DNA of 64,000 nucleotides from Leptospira sp. (lineage in GTDB: Bacteria; Spirochaetota; Leptospiria; Leptospirales; Leptospiraceae). The DNA is taken from assembly GCA_027533185.1 (NCBI GenBank), contig JAPZTS010000004.1, positions 62,001-126,000 on the forward strand, read 5' to 3'. The notes under the pieces are model-generated. The model searched no databases. It was not told the DNA's origin and saw nothing but the letters and a program-made list of their open reading frames with translations. Positions within the stretch are counted from its first letter, which is position 1. Each line of letters starts with the position of its first letter. A program made the translations under genes and the position numbers. Below are positions 1 to 9,222 of the stretch, one piece after another.

Positions 1-15
1 AGTTAGGCGAATAAA

Positions 16-1359
16 ATGCCCAAGACACAGGAAAAAGAAAGTCAAGTTCCTAAGTCTTTTTATATAACTACCTTAGGATGTCCAAAGAATACTGTCGATT
101 CTATGAGTATGCACAAGTCGCTTTTAAATGAGGGACTTCTTCCTGCAAGCGAACCAGAAGCTTCCGATTTTCATTTGATCAATACCTGCACTTTCATCCA
201 AGATGCAACCAAAGAAACCATTCAGACCATTCTAGATTCCGTTGAAATTAAAAAATCCACCAATCAAAAGTTAGTAGTAGTTGGCTGTTTTGCAGAAAGA
301 GCTGGCAAAGAAATCAGTGAAGATATTCCTGAGGTGGACCTCCACTTTGGAACAGGAAAGTATGATAGAGCGGGCGAGCTTCTGAGAAAAGCCTTTCCTC
401 TGGACTTTAAAGATGTAAAAGAATTCAATGAAGATATTTTAGAAAGACTTTCCTTAAGCAAAGGGATCGAAAACTATTCAAAGCCGTACTCTTATGTGAA
501 GATATCTGATGGCTGCAACCGAGGTTGTAGTTTTTGTATCATCCCCAACCTTCGTGGTAAGTTTAAAGATGCACCAGAAGCTGAAGTGTTAGAGCAAGTT
601 AGAAAAGCGATCCAAGCAGGTTCCAAAGAGATTTGTTTGGTGTCCCAGGATACTGTGTTCTATGGAAAAGATACGGACAAACTTTTGGACCTTATTCGAA
701 ATATCGCTTCTCTCCCGGATCTTTCGCTCTTACGCCTTCTCTATTTATATCCTGATAAAAAAACAGAGCGTCTTTTGGAATTATATAAAGAACTTCCTGT
801 CATTGCTCCCTATTTAGAATCTCCTTTACAGCATGTTTCGAAATCTGTCTTAAAATCGATGAACCGTACAGGTGAGTATTCCTACTTCCGAGATCTATTT
901 TTAAAAGCACGCGAACTCAGACCTGAGTTAGAAATTCGAACATCTTTTATCCTGGGTTTTCCAGGAGAGACCGCCTCCGATGTAGATGAGATCTTACGCT
1001 TTGTCGAAGAAGTGAAACCCGAAAAAGTAAATCTTTTTCCGTATTCACCGCAAGAGGGGACCAAAGGATTTGACCTTCCAGGAAAGTTAAAGGATAAAGA
1101 AATCTCGAAACGAGTCAATTTGGTTCGTGATGCTTATCTCGCTGTTTTGAAAGAGATCCACCAAAATCGCATTGGGAAGACGTATCCTGCTATTGTTGAT
1201 GAAGTAGGAGAAGAGGGGTCCATCGTTCGCCGGTTTCAAGATGCACCAGAGATCGACGAAGTCGTGTTTGTTGAAAATAAAAATCTAAGAGTTGGTCAAT
1301 TTGGTTCTGTGCGAGTTGATTCCTTTTTTGAACTTGATATGTCTGGTACTTGGATTTAG
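16..1359 (+). CDS. rimO: Ribosomal protein S12 methylthiotransferase RimO
   Basis: Radical SAM methylthiotransferase that adds a methylthio group to the conserved aspartate of ribosomal protein S12. The 447-residue length is usual for the family. The N-terminal UPF0004 domain has its three cluster cysteines at about C22 (in TLGCPKN), C58 and C91. The radical SAM motif CNRGCSFC follows at about 167-174, and a TRAM-like domain ends the protein (final residues FFELDMSGTWI). The linker and C-terminal end fit RimO better than the tRNA enzyme MiaB; this is a judgement from memory of the families. The ATG follows a short AGG-containing Shine-Dalgarno. The TAG stop directly abuts the pgsA ATG, so the two are probably cotranscribed. 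The promoter lies outside the window. Confidence 0.95.
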   Translation: MPKTQEKESQVPKSFYITTLGCPKNTVDSMSMHKSLLNEGLLPASEPEASDFHLINTCTFIQDATKETIQTILDSVEIKKSTNQKLVVVGCFAERAGKEISEDIPEVDLHFGTGKYDRAGELLRKAFPLDFKDVKEFNEDILERLSLSKGIENYSKPYSYVKISDGCNRGCSFCIIPNLRGKFKDAPEAEVLEQVRKAIQAGSKEICLVSQDTVFYGKDTDKLLDLIRNIASLPDLSLLRLLYLYPDKKTERLLELYKELPVIAPYLESPLQHVSKSVLKSMNRTGEYSYFRDLFLKARELRPELEIRTSFILGFPGETASDVDEILRFVEEVKPEKVNLFPYSPQEGTKGFDLPGKLKDKEISKRVNLVRDAYLAVLKEIHQNRIGKTYPAIVDEVGEEGSIVRRFQDAPEIDEVVFVENKNLRVGQFGSVRVDSFFELDMSGTWI

Positions 1360-2106
1360 ATGGAAGACTGGAAAACCATTGCCAATATTCCAAATCTACT
1401 TACCACTCTTCGGGTTGTAGCGCTTCCTTTTTTCATTTACGCTCTCTTCCAAAAAGAATGGGGTTATCAAATATTCGCATTTGTTTTATTTGCGCTCGCA
1501 TCTTTAACCGATCTCATTGATGGCTATCTTGCACGAAAATGGAACCAGCAAACAGAATTTGGTAAATTTTTAGATCCATTGGCAGATAAGTTTCTAGTGA
1601 TCGGATGTTTTGTAACCTTTCTATTTATCCACGAACCTATAGAAGTTTGGATGGTAGTATTGATAGTTGGAAGGGACATGCTCATAACATTTTTGCGATA
1701 TATTGCCGTACGTTCTGGTACATCTCTTCGAACTACGATGATGGGCAAGGTTAAAACAGCATTTCAGATGGGTGCAATTCTAACTATCCTTGTGATTTTT
1801 ATGTTAATTTCTGGAAAACGTAGAGCAATGATTAATGAGACGTATGCTCTCGGAAAACTGGCGGGACTTACAACCTGGCAAGTGGCTAGTCAAAACGCGA
1901 ATGAGTTTTTTGTTCTTCTAAATGGTGAAGAAAGGGTTACCTTCAAAGATTTTTTTGATTCGATTGCGTCCTTTGTCCCCTATTTTGGAATGCTTTTTAC
2001 CACTTTTATTACCGTTGTCTCGGGTTTAAGGTATATCTTTACGAACTACCAACTTCTTACTTATTCCAATCTCAAAAGGATATTTTATGACCGTCTTAAG
2101 TCTTAG
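1360..2106 (+). CDS. pgsA: CDP-diacylglycerol--glycerol-3-phosphate 3-phosphatidyltransferase
   Basis: Inner-membrane enzyme that makes phosphatidylglycerophosphate, the committed step toward phosphatidylglycerol and cardiolipin. The CDP-alcohol phosphatidyltransferase signature D-x2-DG-x2-AR-x8-G-x3-D-x3-D is complete, from D51 to D76 (DLIDGYLAR ... GKFLDPLAD). At 248 residues it is about 50 residues longer than common PgsA proteins. The extra length is a hydrophilic stretch at about residues 150-200, between the penultimate and last membrane segments. The start codon immediately follows the rimO stop, and the 3' end overlaps trpD by 20 bases. CDP-OH enzymes for other head groups share the motif, so the substrate is inferred from the overall PgsA-like N-terminus (IPNLLTTLR). 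Confidence 0.92.
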   Translation: MEDWKTIANIPNLLTTLRVVALPFFIYALFQKEWGYQIFAFVLFALASLTDLIDGYLARKWNQQTEFGKFLDPLADKFLVIGCFVTFLFIHEPIEVWMVVLIVGRDMLITFLRYIAVRSGTSLRTTMMGKVKTAFQMGAILTILVIFMLISGKRRAMINETYALGKLAGLTTWQVASQNANEFFVLLNGEERVTFKDFFDSIASFVPYFGMLFTTFITVVSGLRYIFTNYQLLTYSNLKRIFYDRLKS

Positions 2107-3115
2107 AGAAACTTTAGAAACTGTAGTTTCGGGCCACCATTTAACAGAGCCGCAGGCGGAACATTTTTTAAGCGAAGTTCTCAAAGGGAATGTCTCCGAA
2201 ATTAGCCTTTCTAGTTTTCTTACGGCATTGAAAATGAAAGGGGAGACCCGCGAAGAACTTTCGGGTTTTGTGCGAGGAATGAGAAACCACGCGGTCAAAC
2301 CAACGGCTAAATTTGATTTTGATTTCATCGATACTTGTGGAACAGGCGGTGACGGCAAAGGCAGTTTGAACGTTTCGACGCTCAGTGCCCTCACTTTGGC
2401 GAGTTTAGGGGTCCCTGTTGCAAAGCATGGGAATCGGTCCGTCTCAAGCCTCTCTGGTTCTTCTGATGTTCTAGCCGCTGTTGGTTATTCCTTGGAAAAA
2501 TCCCCCGATGAATCCGTGGATGAGTTCTTGAAAAAAGGATTTGTATTTTTATTTGCACCGTCTTGGCACCCCGCAATGAAATACGCAGGTCCCGTCCGAA
2601 AGGAATTGGGGTTTCGAACCTTCTTCAACCTAATTGGTCCTCTTTCCAATCCATTCTTTCCCACACACCAAATTGTCGGGGTATACCATAAAAGTCTGAC
2701 ATCCCCGATTTGCGAAATTTTACGTGGGCTCGGCGCAAAAAAGGCGATTGTCTGCCATTCTCAAGATGGACTCGATGAATTTTCGATTTTTTCGACGACG
2801 AACTATACGTACTTTACTGGCAATTCGACGGAAGAATTGGGTTTTGATCCGAGCGTTTTACGTTTACGAGAAGAAGAATTGGACCCTCGATCTGTTTTTT
2901 CCGATTCTAAGGAAGGTGCGATTGCACTCTTTCGTTCCGTTCTTTCGGGGGAAAAACCATCCGCAGGTCTGTCCATGGTTGCCTTGAACGCCGGAGTAGC
3001 CCTTTTTCTCTTTGGAAGGGTCTCTGGGATCGAAGAGGGATACTTGGTCGCAAGGGACGCGATTTTATCGAAAAAAGTTCAACAATTTGCTCGTGAAACA
3101 TTGAATTTAACCTAA
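2087..3115 (+). CDS. trpD: Anthranilate phosphoribosyltransferase
   Basis: Transfers phosphoribose from PRPP to anthranilate, the second committed step of tryptophan synthesis. The 342 residues cover the whole family. The PRPP-binding glycine loop DTCGTGGDG is at about 82-90 and the KHGNR motif at 113-117. The ATG lies inside the last codons of pgsA and is preceded by AAAAGGA (about 2074-2080), so it is probably translationally coupled to pgsA. No other trp gene is in the window, so this trpD is not in a tryptophan operon here. I see no attenuator or leader peptide, as expected for an internal operon gene. MGSAQKRR-type reading frames inside it are shadows. Confidence 0.95.
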   Translation: MTVLSLRETLETVVSGHHLTEPQAEHFLSEVLKGNVSEISLSSFLTALKMKGETREELSGFVRGMRNHAVKPTAKFDFDFIDTCGTGGDGKGSLNVSTLSALTLASLGVPVAKHGNRSVSSLSGSSDVLAAVGYSLEKSPDESVDEFLKKGFVFLFAPSWHPAMKYAGPVRKELGFRTFFNLIGPLSNPFFPTHQIVGVYHKSLTSPICEILRGLGAKKAIVCHSQDGLDEFSIFSTTNYTYFTGNSTEELGFDPSVLRLREEELDPRSVFSDSKEGAIALFRSVLSGEKPSAGLSMVALNAGVALFLFGRVSGIEEGYLVARDAILSKKVQQFARETLNLT

Positions 3116-3141
3116 GGTAGTAGAAGATTGGACAAATAGCT

Positions 3142-3465
3142 ATGTTACAACTAGAAACTCTTTTCATCCAAACCTTAATTTTAGCCCAAGAAGACGGTGC
3201 AAAATCCTCTTTCCAGTCCTTGCTTATTATTCCTATCATGCTTGTTGCAATGTACTTCCTCGTCATTCTCCCAAACAAAAAAGAAGAGAAGAAAAGACGA
3301 GAAATGATCACCAATTTACAGAAAGGTGATACAGTTGTTACGAACAGTGGTATCCACGGCAAGGTAGTAGAATTTAAGGATAATAATGAAACAGTTGTTT
3401 TAGCCGTCAGTGCGAATACAAATGTGACTTTTGAAACTAGCGCCATTTTAAAGAAAAAAGCCTAA
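3142..3465 (+). CDS. yajC: Preprotein translocase subunit YajC
   Basis: Small membrane protein that associates with SecDF in the Sec translocon. The 107 residues show one membrane helix at about 28-45 (LLIIPIMLVAMYFLVILP), followed by the family's charged block and the KGDTVVTNSGIHGKV stretch typical of the cytosolic YajC domain. It is the first of four genes (yajC, an unknown membrane protein, secD, secF) separated by 0-20 bases, and its stop abuts the next ATG. Gene order and family both support the call. Confidence 0.95.
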   Translation: MLQLETLFIQTLILAQEDGAKSSFQSLLIIPIMLVAMYFLVILPNKKEEKKRREMITNLQKGDTVVTNSGIHGKVVEFKDNNETVVLAVSANTNVTFETSAILKKKA

Positions 3466-4086
3466 ATGAAATTTTTCTTTGTTGTTACACTTTCCTTCTT
3501 AACCTTAGTTAACTTATCCGCACAAGATTCCTTAGATTTTTTGGATAAAGTTAATGACAAACCGAAAACGGTTGCCAAACAGAAAGATGAAACGCAGGTT
3601 ACGTTGACTAAAAAACAAACTGTTGCTACAAAAGAGCCGACAACAAAGAAGAAAAAATCCAAAAAGAAGTCTCAAGCCAAACAATCTCTTACTACTAATG
3701 AAAACACAAACCCGATACTTCCTCAAAATTTAGTACAAGAATCGAAGAATATTCAACCTGAACAAAAGTTAGCTGTCGAGGAAGATGTAAACCTTGGCGT
3801 TTGGCTAGATACTCCCGTTAACGTAGAACCTGCGGGTCTTCCTGGTTTTGCAAGTGATCTCTCTAAATTGAAAAACGAAGTTTCAGAAAATATTTCTAAT
3901 TCCAAAACAGAAGAATTTAAAGTCGGAGGAGGACAACCTCCAGAAAAAACCAAGTCATTGTTTAATTTTTCCGAATTTTTTGAAAAATATAAAAAGGCAA
4001 TGTTGATCTTTGGAATTATCATTCTCTTTGCATTCTATAGATTGAAATCATCGAGACCATCTAGCAGCCGTTCATATAGAAGATAA
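3466..4086 (+). CDS. Lys-rich membrane protein between yajC and secD, unknown function
   Basis: Not recognised as a named family. The 206 residues start with a signal peptide or anchor (MKFFFVVTLSFLTLVNLSAQ). A long low-complexity lysine/threonine-rich and acidic region follows, including KKKKSKKKSQAK near residue 63. One clear membrane helix lies at about 176-192 (AMLIFGIIILFAFYRL), and the tail is short and Arg/Ser-rich (SSRPSSSRSYRR). The layout suggests a largely periplasmic protein held by a C-terminal helix. Its ATG abuts the yajC stop and secD starts 20 bases after its end, so it is embedded in the Sec operon. A role beside the translocon is inferred from position only. Confidence 0.85.
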   Translation: MKFFFVVTLSFLTLVNLSAQDSLDFLDKVNDKPKTVAKQKDETQVTLTKKQTVATKEPTTKKKKSKKKSQAKQSLTTNENTNPILPQNLVQESKNIQPEQKLAVEEDVNLGVWLDTPVNVEPAGLPGFASDLSKLKNEVSENISNSKTEEFKVGGGQPPEKTKSLFNFSEFFEKYKKAMLIFGIIILFAFYRLKSSRPSSSRSYRR

Positions 4087-4106
4087 ATAAATAGGAGCAA
4101 ACTATC

Positions 4107-6041
4107 TTGCAATCGTATCGACTTTTACTTTTGCCACTGTTGATTTTAACTTTGGCATTCACCATTCTGTATCCTAATTTCGCGGAAAGAACTCTCAATT
4201 TAGTAGTTCGGGATGAAGTATATTCCTTGGAAGCCTCTGCACAAGAAAAACTTGTGACGGCTTTGTTTGAGAAATGGCAAAAAGACTACTCCTTGAATAA
4301 TGAGTGGACGATTGAACCAAAAACAGGTCTTCCACCAAAAGAAAATCCGGTTTATACGGTTCGCGGTCGATTTATCACATCTGCGAAAATCAATCAGATT
4401 TCTCAAGAAAACCAATCCCTTGTAAATGAAGCCAAAAACAAATTAGAAGCAACGTGGATTGAAAATACCATTCGGGGAGGTAAATCTCTATCCATTAAAC
4501 TTGGGTTAGATTTACAGGGTGGTATGAGAGTAGTTTTGAAAGGTGATTTCGATGAATATACCAAAAAACTAAAAGATATCTATCTAAAAGAGACTACAGA
4601 GCTTACTGCAACGGTTGCAAACCCTGCGACAAAACCAGAAGATTTGGAAAAGGCAAAACAAAGGCTAAGCGAAATTGAATCTAACTTCGAGTTGTCGCCA
4701 ATGAGAAAGATGACCGAATTGGAAAAGGCAAAGATGATTATAGATAATCGTTTGACTAGCCAAAACCTAACAGAACCCCAGGTACGTATTCAGAAAGAAC
4801 AAGATGCTATTGAAGTCTCTCTCCCTGGAGTTTCCAACTCCGCGGCGATTTTGGAAATTTTACAAAATACGGAGACCGTTGAATACCGTCTGGAAGAACC
4901 AAGTCCTTTCAATTACCGAAACTTAATTTTGGAAAATGAAAGAAGATGGATGGAACAGAACAAACGCGAAGAGACGGATATCTTCAAATACCAAGAAATC
5001 ATAAAAAACAAATACGGAAAAAAAGCTCAGGATGAATTCCTAGAATCCTTAGAGAAAAAATACAATATTCCAAAGGACTTTAAAGTTTATGCGCTCTGGG
5101 CTCGCGGAAATTCGCAAAAGTCTTCGCTACTACCTAGAAGTTTTGTTGTCCTTGAAAGAAAGATTGCTCTATCTGGAAACGATATGACAAACGCGCAGCC
5201 ATCTTACAACAGCAATAGTTATGGTTGGATGGTGAGTTTTACTCTAACGCCGAATGGAGCTGAAAAGTTTTTTGATCTCACTTCCCAGAACCGTGGTCGT
5301 AATTTAGCGATTGTTTGGGGTGATAAAGTAATCTCAAACCCGGTAATCAACGATCCGATCGCAGGAGGACGCGCTGAGATTTCAGGAAGTTTCTCGGAAC
5401 AAGAAGCCGTTCGTTTGGCAAATGTCATTTCTGAGGGTGCACTTCCGATTCCACTTTCTGTTTTGGAAATGCGTTTCGTTGGACCAACTCTTGGTATCGA
5501 ATCGATTGAAGTAGGCGTTAAGGCAGTGGTCATTGGTTTTATGCTCGTTATGCTCTACATGATTTTATACTATCGGTTGGGTGGATTCATAGCAGATATT
5601 TCTCTTATTGCCAATATTATAATACTTGCAGCTCTTCTTTCTCTCATGGATTATACTTTGACCCTACCAGGTTTTGCCGGAGTTATTTTAACTGTCGGTA
5701 TGGCAGTTGATGCGAATGTCATCATCTATGAGCGTATTCGTGAAGAGTTGGATGCTGGGAATGCATTATCGATCTCCGTTACTAGAGGGTTTGAAAATGC
5801 TTTCTGGACGATTATGGATGCAAACGTCACAACATTAATTGCGGGTATTCTGATGATTCGTTTGGGGAATGGTCCGATCAAAGGATTTGCAATCACTCTC
5901 TGTTGGGGTATTGTGACTACTCTCTTTACATCTCTCTTCCTCTCCCGATTGTTTATGGAACTCCTCGTCAACCGAACAGGTGTTCAATCACTGAACTTAC
6001 GACCTTTCTTTATGAAAAAATCTGAGAATACACATGTATAA
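4107..6041 (+). CDS. secD: Protein translocase subunit SecD
   Basis: RND-like subunit that uses the proton-motive force with SecF to drive late steps of protein export. The 644 residues comprise an N-terminal membrane helix, a large periplasmic region containing the family hallmark LGLDLQGGMRVVLKGD (about residues 132-147), and a C-terminal bundle of five helices including GFAGVILTVGMAVDANVIIYERIREE. I use the TTG start at 4107 because a good AGGAG lies at 4093-4097 and no better ATG precedes the first helix. The gene overlaps secF by 8 bases. Confidence 0.97.
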   Translation: MQSYRLLLLPLLILTLAFTILYPNFAERTLNLVVRDEVYSLEASAQEKLVTALFEKWQKDYSLNNEWTIEPKTGLPPKENPVYTVRGRFITSAKINQISQENQSLVNEAKNKLEATWIENTIRGGKSLSIKLGLDLQGGMRVVLKGDFDEYTKKLKDIYLKETTELTATVANPATKPEDLEKAKQRLSEIESNFELSPMRKMTELEKAKMIIDNRLTSQNLTEPQVRIQKEQDAIEVSLPGVSNSAAILEILQNTETVEYRLEEPSPFNYRNLILENERRWMEQNKREETDIFKYQEIIKNKYGKKAQDEFLESLEKKYNIPKDFKVYALWARGNSQKSSLLPRSFVVLERKIALSGNDMTNAQPSYNSNSYGWMVSFTLTPNGAEKFFDLTSQNRGRNLAIVWGDKVISNPVINDPIAGGRAEISGSFSEQEAVRLANVISEGALPIPLSVLEMRFVGPTLGIESIEVGVKAVVIGFMLVMLYMILYYRLGGFIADISLIANIIILAALLSLMDYTLTLPGFAGVILTVGMAVDANVIIYERIREELDAGNALSISVTRGFENAFWTIMDANVTTLIAGILMIRLGNGPIKGFAITLCWGIVTTLFTSLFLSRLFMELLVNRTGVQSLNLRPFFMKKSENTHV

Positions 6042-6978
6042 GAATATTAATTTTACAAAATATAAATACTTGACTATATCTTTGTCCGTAATCCTGATTC
6101 TCTTTGGATTTGGGGTTACTTTTTTTAAATATGGTGGATTTGCTCACTCCTTGGATTTTAATGGAGGTCTGCGATCCGTTGTTGAACTTCCCTTAGATAA
6201 ATCTAGAGCTGATTTAGAATCCTACTTCAAGACAAACAACATCGAGGCAGTTGTGATACTCCTCGAAAAAGAAAAGAACATCTACCAATTGGATATTGGA
6301 CTGGGATCTATCCCACAAATCCAGTCCATTTTCAATTCAATGGAAAGAGATTCCAAGGAACTTGTAACATCAGATATTGATCGGCTTGTCTTGATTTTGC
6401 GAGGGGCATTCAACCTTCCAAAAGATAAGATACTTTCTGCAGACCAAGTAGGAGCTGTTGTGGGTGGTGAACTTGCGGAAGTGGGCGTGACACTTTTGCT
6501 TTCTACGCTCGCGATTATTTTAGGGTATTTAAGTCTCCGATCTCAATTTAAGTTTGCCCTCGCATCTAGCATTGCACTTGTTCATGATATCTTGTTTACA
6601 GTTGCCATGATAGGATTTTTCCAAATCAAACCAAGTGTCCCAATCATTGCTGCCCTTCTTACCCTTCTTGGATACTCCATCAACGACAAAATCGTAGTCT
6701 TCGACCGTATTCGAGAAAATTCGCATGGCAAGGATAATTTAACAAATACAAATGTCATCAATGTTTCGATCACACAAACTTTAGGAAGAACGATCAATAC
6801 TTCTTTTACGACAATGATTTCTGTGGTTGCGATTATCGTGGGAGGAGCGGTTGAGCTTTATGATTTTGCCTTTGTTCTTTTATTTGGCGTGATTGTTGGA
6901 ACATATTCTTCCATATACATTGCTGCTCCGATTTCTGAAATTTACGACTTAATTCGTAAAAAACGAAAGCTCGTTTAA
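6034..6978 (+). CDS. secF: Protein translocase subunit SecF
   Basis: Partner of SecD in the export motor. The 314 residues show the N-terminal helix, the short periplasmic domain opening with SLDFNGGLRSVVELP, and five C-terminal helices with the family motif YSINDKIVVFDRIREN at about 216-231. The start lies within the last codons of secD (8-base overlap), which indicates coupled translation at equal levels. ribD follows after only 10 bases, so transcription may continue into the riboflavin genes. Confidence 0.97.
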   Translation: MYKNINFTKYKYLTISLSVILILFGFGVTFFKYGGFAHSLDFNGGLRSVVELPLDKSRADLESYFKTNNIEAVVILLEKEKNIYQLDIGLGSIPQIQSIFNSMERDSKELVTSDIDRLVLILRGAFNLPKDKILSADQVGAVVGGELAEVGVTLLLSTLAIILGYLSLRSQFKFALASSIALVHDILFTVAMIGFFQIKPSVPIIAALLTLLGYSINDKIVVFDRIRENSHGKDNLTNTNVINVSITQTLGRTINTSFTTMISVVAIIVGGAVELYDFAFVLLFGVIVGTYSSIYIAAPISEIYDLIRKKRKLV

Positions 6979-6988
6979 CGAGAATTGA

Positions 6989-8242
6989 TTGGCAGTGGAG
7001 GATATCCAAAAGGTCTATTCTCTCCATAGAAAATTAGGATTTTTGGCCTTGGGTAAAACTGGGCCGAACCCACCTGTATCTGCAATCTTACAAAACGGAT
7101 ATGGTGAAATTGTATCTTCGGCACATACAAAACCGTATGGCCAAAACCATGCAGAACGAGAATTATACGGTAATAATCCAGAACTGAGTGGTGGGAAACT
7201 CTCTGTAAGTTTAGAACCTTGCACCCATTTCGGAAAGACACCACCTTGCAGAGATTTGGTTCTGGAGAGAAGACCAACCAATATTTCGATTGGTTGGAAG
7301 GACCCAAATCCATTGGTGCAATCTGGTGATTGGAAAATTTACCAAGATAATGGGATTTCGGTTAAACTGGACCCTGTTTTATCCAAAATCAGTTTACCTT
7401 TTCTACAAGGCTTTTTGAAACGAATACAAAAGAATAAACCTTGGGTGATTTTAAAGTCGGCCACAACGAAAGAGGGATACCACAGCGAATTTCCAAAAAC
7501 TAGGTCCAAGATAAGTAGTCATGGTTCGGATTTGTATTTGCAAGTTCTGCGGGCAAAGGTAGATGCCGTTTGTGTTGGACCTGGGACTGTTGCAATCGAC
7601 GCACCAGGGCTCGACTTTCGTTTAGAGGAGTTGGACTGGGAAAGAAGTGGGGATGTCAGTTTAGTACATAAAACACCTAAGTTTTATGATGCGTCTGGTG
7701 GACTTCTTCAGGAATTATTATTTTTAGATGAAGAGAGTTTTTCCATCCACAAACAGGATTTGGATTTGTACCAACCCATCCGTGTTTTCTTTTTGCCCGC
7801 AGAAGAGGTAATCCCCAAGTCCTTTTTTATTAAACAATTGGAACTTGTCCAAAAATATCCGAAACTCAAAAATCTCTATTTTTCAATTCAAAAAGGGAAT
7901 TCCGTGGATTCATTAAGTCCGAATGATTACAAACAGAGTTACTCGAAAGAGTTTTTGGATTTTATAGATATAACAAGTGATAATCCAATTGAACATCTAA
8001 CAAAGAATGATGGTGAGGTTTTTTTAAATCGAATGTCAGAATTTGGGCTGAATTCGATTCTATGTGAGTCAGGGCGTTTTTTTCCGGAATTTTTAGGTCC
8101 TTATTTAGAACCAGAAGATTGTGTGTTGGAAATTCGAACTAAAACTAGTTTTAAAAATGGAATTTTATTTCCTTATTACAATGAACCAATACTTACAGAA
8201 TATTGGGTTGGCGAGGACCAGTGGATCCTCCGTAAATTTTAA
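6989..8242 (+). CDS. ribD: Riboflavin biosynthesis deaminase/reductase RibD
   Basis: Bifunctional enzyme expected to deaminate and then reduce the pyrimidine intermediate of riboflavin synthesis. The N-terminal CDA-fold deaminase is intact: HAE at 54-56 with zinc ligands C78 and C87 in EPCTHFGKTPPC. The C-terminal reductase domain (about 145-417) is recognisable from WVILKSATTKEG and LRAKVDAVCVGPGTVAIDAPGLDFR. It is divergent: the usual EGG near the end reads CESGRFFPEFLG, and the domain is longer than usual. The start is TTG at 6989. ribE begins 11 bases after the stop. I could not find an FMN riboswitch upstream. Confidence 0.88.
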   Translation: MAVEDIQKVYSLHRKLGFLALGKTGPNPPVSAILQNGYGEIVSSAHTKPYGQNHAERELYGNNPELSGGKLSVSLEPCTHFGKTPPCRDLVLERRPTNISIGWKDPNPLVQSGDWKIYQDNGISVKLDPVLSKISLPFLQGFLKRIQKNKPWVILKSATTKEGYHSEFPKTRSKISSHGSDLYLQVLRAKVDAVCVGPGTVAIDAPGLDFRLEELDWERSGDVSLVHKTPKFYDASGGLLQELLFLDEESFSIHKQDLDLYQPIRVFFLPAEEVIPKSFFIKQLELVQKYPKLKNLYFSIQKGNSVDSLSPNDYKQSYSKEFLDFIDITSDNPIEHLTKNDGEVFLNRMSEFGLNSILCESGRFFPEFLGPYLEPEDCVLEIRTKTSFKNGILFPYYNEPILTEYWVGEDQWILRKF

Positions 8243-8253
8243 AGAGGTAGTGT

Positions 8254-8862
8254 ATGTTTACAGGGCTTGTTGAAACCACTGGAAAAATCGTTAGAATCGA
8301 ACCCATTGATTCTGGAATTTCTTTTAGTATCGATACAGAATGGGAAAACCCAGATTTAAAGATTGGCGATTCCATTTCCATAAATGGTGCCTGTATGACA
8401 GTGACGGCTTTCTCGGATTTTGGCAATTTGTTTTCTTTTTATGTATCTTTTAAATCTTTAGAATTGACAAATCTTTCCAGATTGAAGGAAGGCTCCACTG
8501 TCAATTTGGAACGAGCTATGGCCGTAGGACAAAGATTTGGCGGTCATATGGTCCAGGGACATGTGGATGGAGTAGGGAAAATTTTAGTAAGAAATTCGAT
8601 AGAAGAAAAAGTCGAAGAATTTTGGATTGAGATCCCAAAGGATCTGATTCGTTATTTTGTGAAAAAGGGTTCCGTAACTGTTGATGGAATCAGTTTGACT
8701 GTTGTTGATGTAAAAGAGAATACCATACAACTTGTGTTAATTCCGGAAACTATGGAAAAAACCAACGCTGGCTTATGGAAAAAAGACCAGCTGGTGAATT
8801 TAGAAGTGGATGTTCTTGCTAAGTATATCGAAAATTTTTTGAGGTTACGATCTACGGAGTAA
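8254..8862 (+). CDS. ribE: Riboflavin synthase, alpha subunit
   Basis: Converts two molecules of 6,7-dimethyl-8-ribityllumazine into riboflavin and the pyrimidinedione. The 202 residues form the expected two lumazine-binding repeats. The first opens with MFTGLVETTGKI, and the second with GGHMVQGHVDGVGKI near residue 91. GSVTVDGISLTV is the conserved loop of the second repeat. It follows ribD by 11 bases with a Shine-Dalgarno AAAGAGG. The last 18 bases overlap the 3' end of a STAS gene on the other strand. Lumazine synthase (ribH) is not in the window. Confidence 0.96.
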   Translation: MFTGLVETTGKIVRIEPIDSGISFSIDTEWENPDLKIGDSISINGACMTVTAFSDFGNLFSFYVSFKSLELTNLSRLKEGSTVNLERAMAVGQRFGGHMVQGHVDGVGKILVRNSIEEKVEEFWIEIPKDLIRYFVKKGSVTVDGISLTVVDVKENTIQLVLIPETMEKTNAGLWKKDQLVNLEVDVLAKYIENFLRLRSTE

Positions 8863-9222
8863 ATCGTCGATATCCGAATCATCGTCCTGGTTTACGTATT
8901 TTGTTTGGAATTCGATGGCCGACATGATTTCAAAAAACATATCCAATTTTGCAAGTTTGAAAACGTTTTGAATCATTGGTTTCATTCCGACGAGGATCAG
9001 CTTGCCCTTTTTATTTTTTAAGGTATTTAAACTTTTGATAAGAGAGCCAATACCAGAAGAGTCGATGTAATCTAGCCGGCTCAGTTCGATGGAAACTACG
9101 CTGGGATTTGGTTCAATGACCTTTGCAAAGATTGACTCAAATTCTTCCGTGGATTCGATATCAAATTTGCCTGCTATCTCGATGGATTTGATCTTTCCTG
9201 ATGTATTTACTTTTAACTCCAT
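8845..9222 (-). CDS. STAS-domain anti-sigma factor antagonist
   Basis: A 125-residue stand-alone STAS domain of the SpoIIAA/RsbV type. The phosphorylatable serine loop is present (LDYIDSSGIGSLIKSL, about 51-66), followed by the usual beta-alpha pattern (GKLILVGMKPMIQNVFKLAKLD). Such proteins bind an anti-sigma kinase when unphosphorylated and are reset by SpoIIE/RsbU phosphatases. Two such phosphatases are encoded elsewhere in the window, at 27602-29344 and 55814-57889, but no kinase is adjacent. It is monocistronic, converges on ribE and overlaps it by 18 bases. The residues after position 110 (DDDSDIDDLLRRS) are an acidic tail. Confidence 0.9.
   Translation of the reverse strand: MELKVNTSGKIKSIEIAGKFDIESTEEFESIFAKVIEPNPSVVSIELSRLDYIDSSGIGSLIKSLNTLKNKKGKLILVGMKPMIQNVFKLAKLDMFFEIMSAIEFQTKYVNQDDDSDIDDLLRRS

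Noticed and set aside
2907..3446. 179-residue frame antisense to trpD and yajC
   Set aside because: Covers two well-supported genes and shows no domain.
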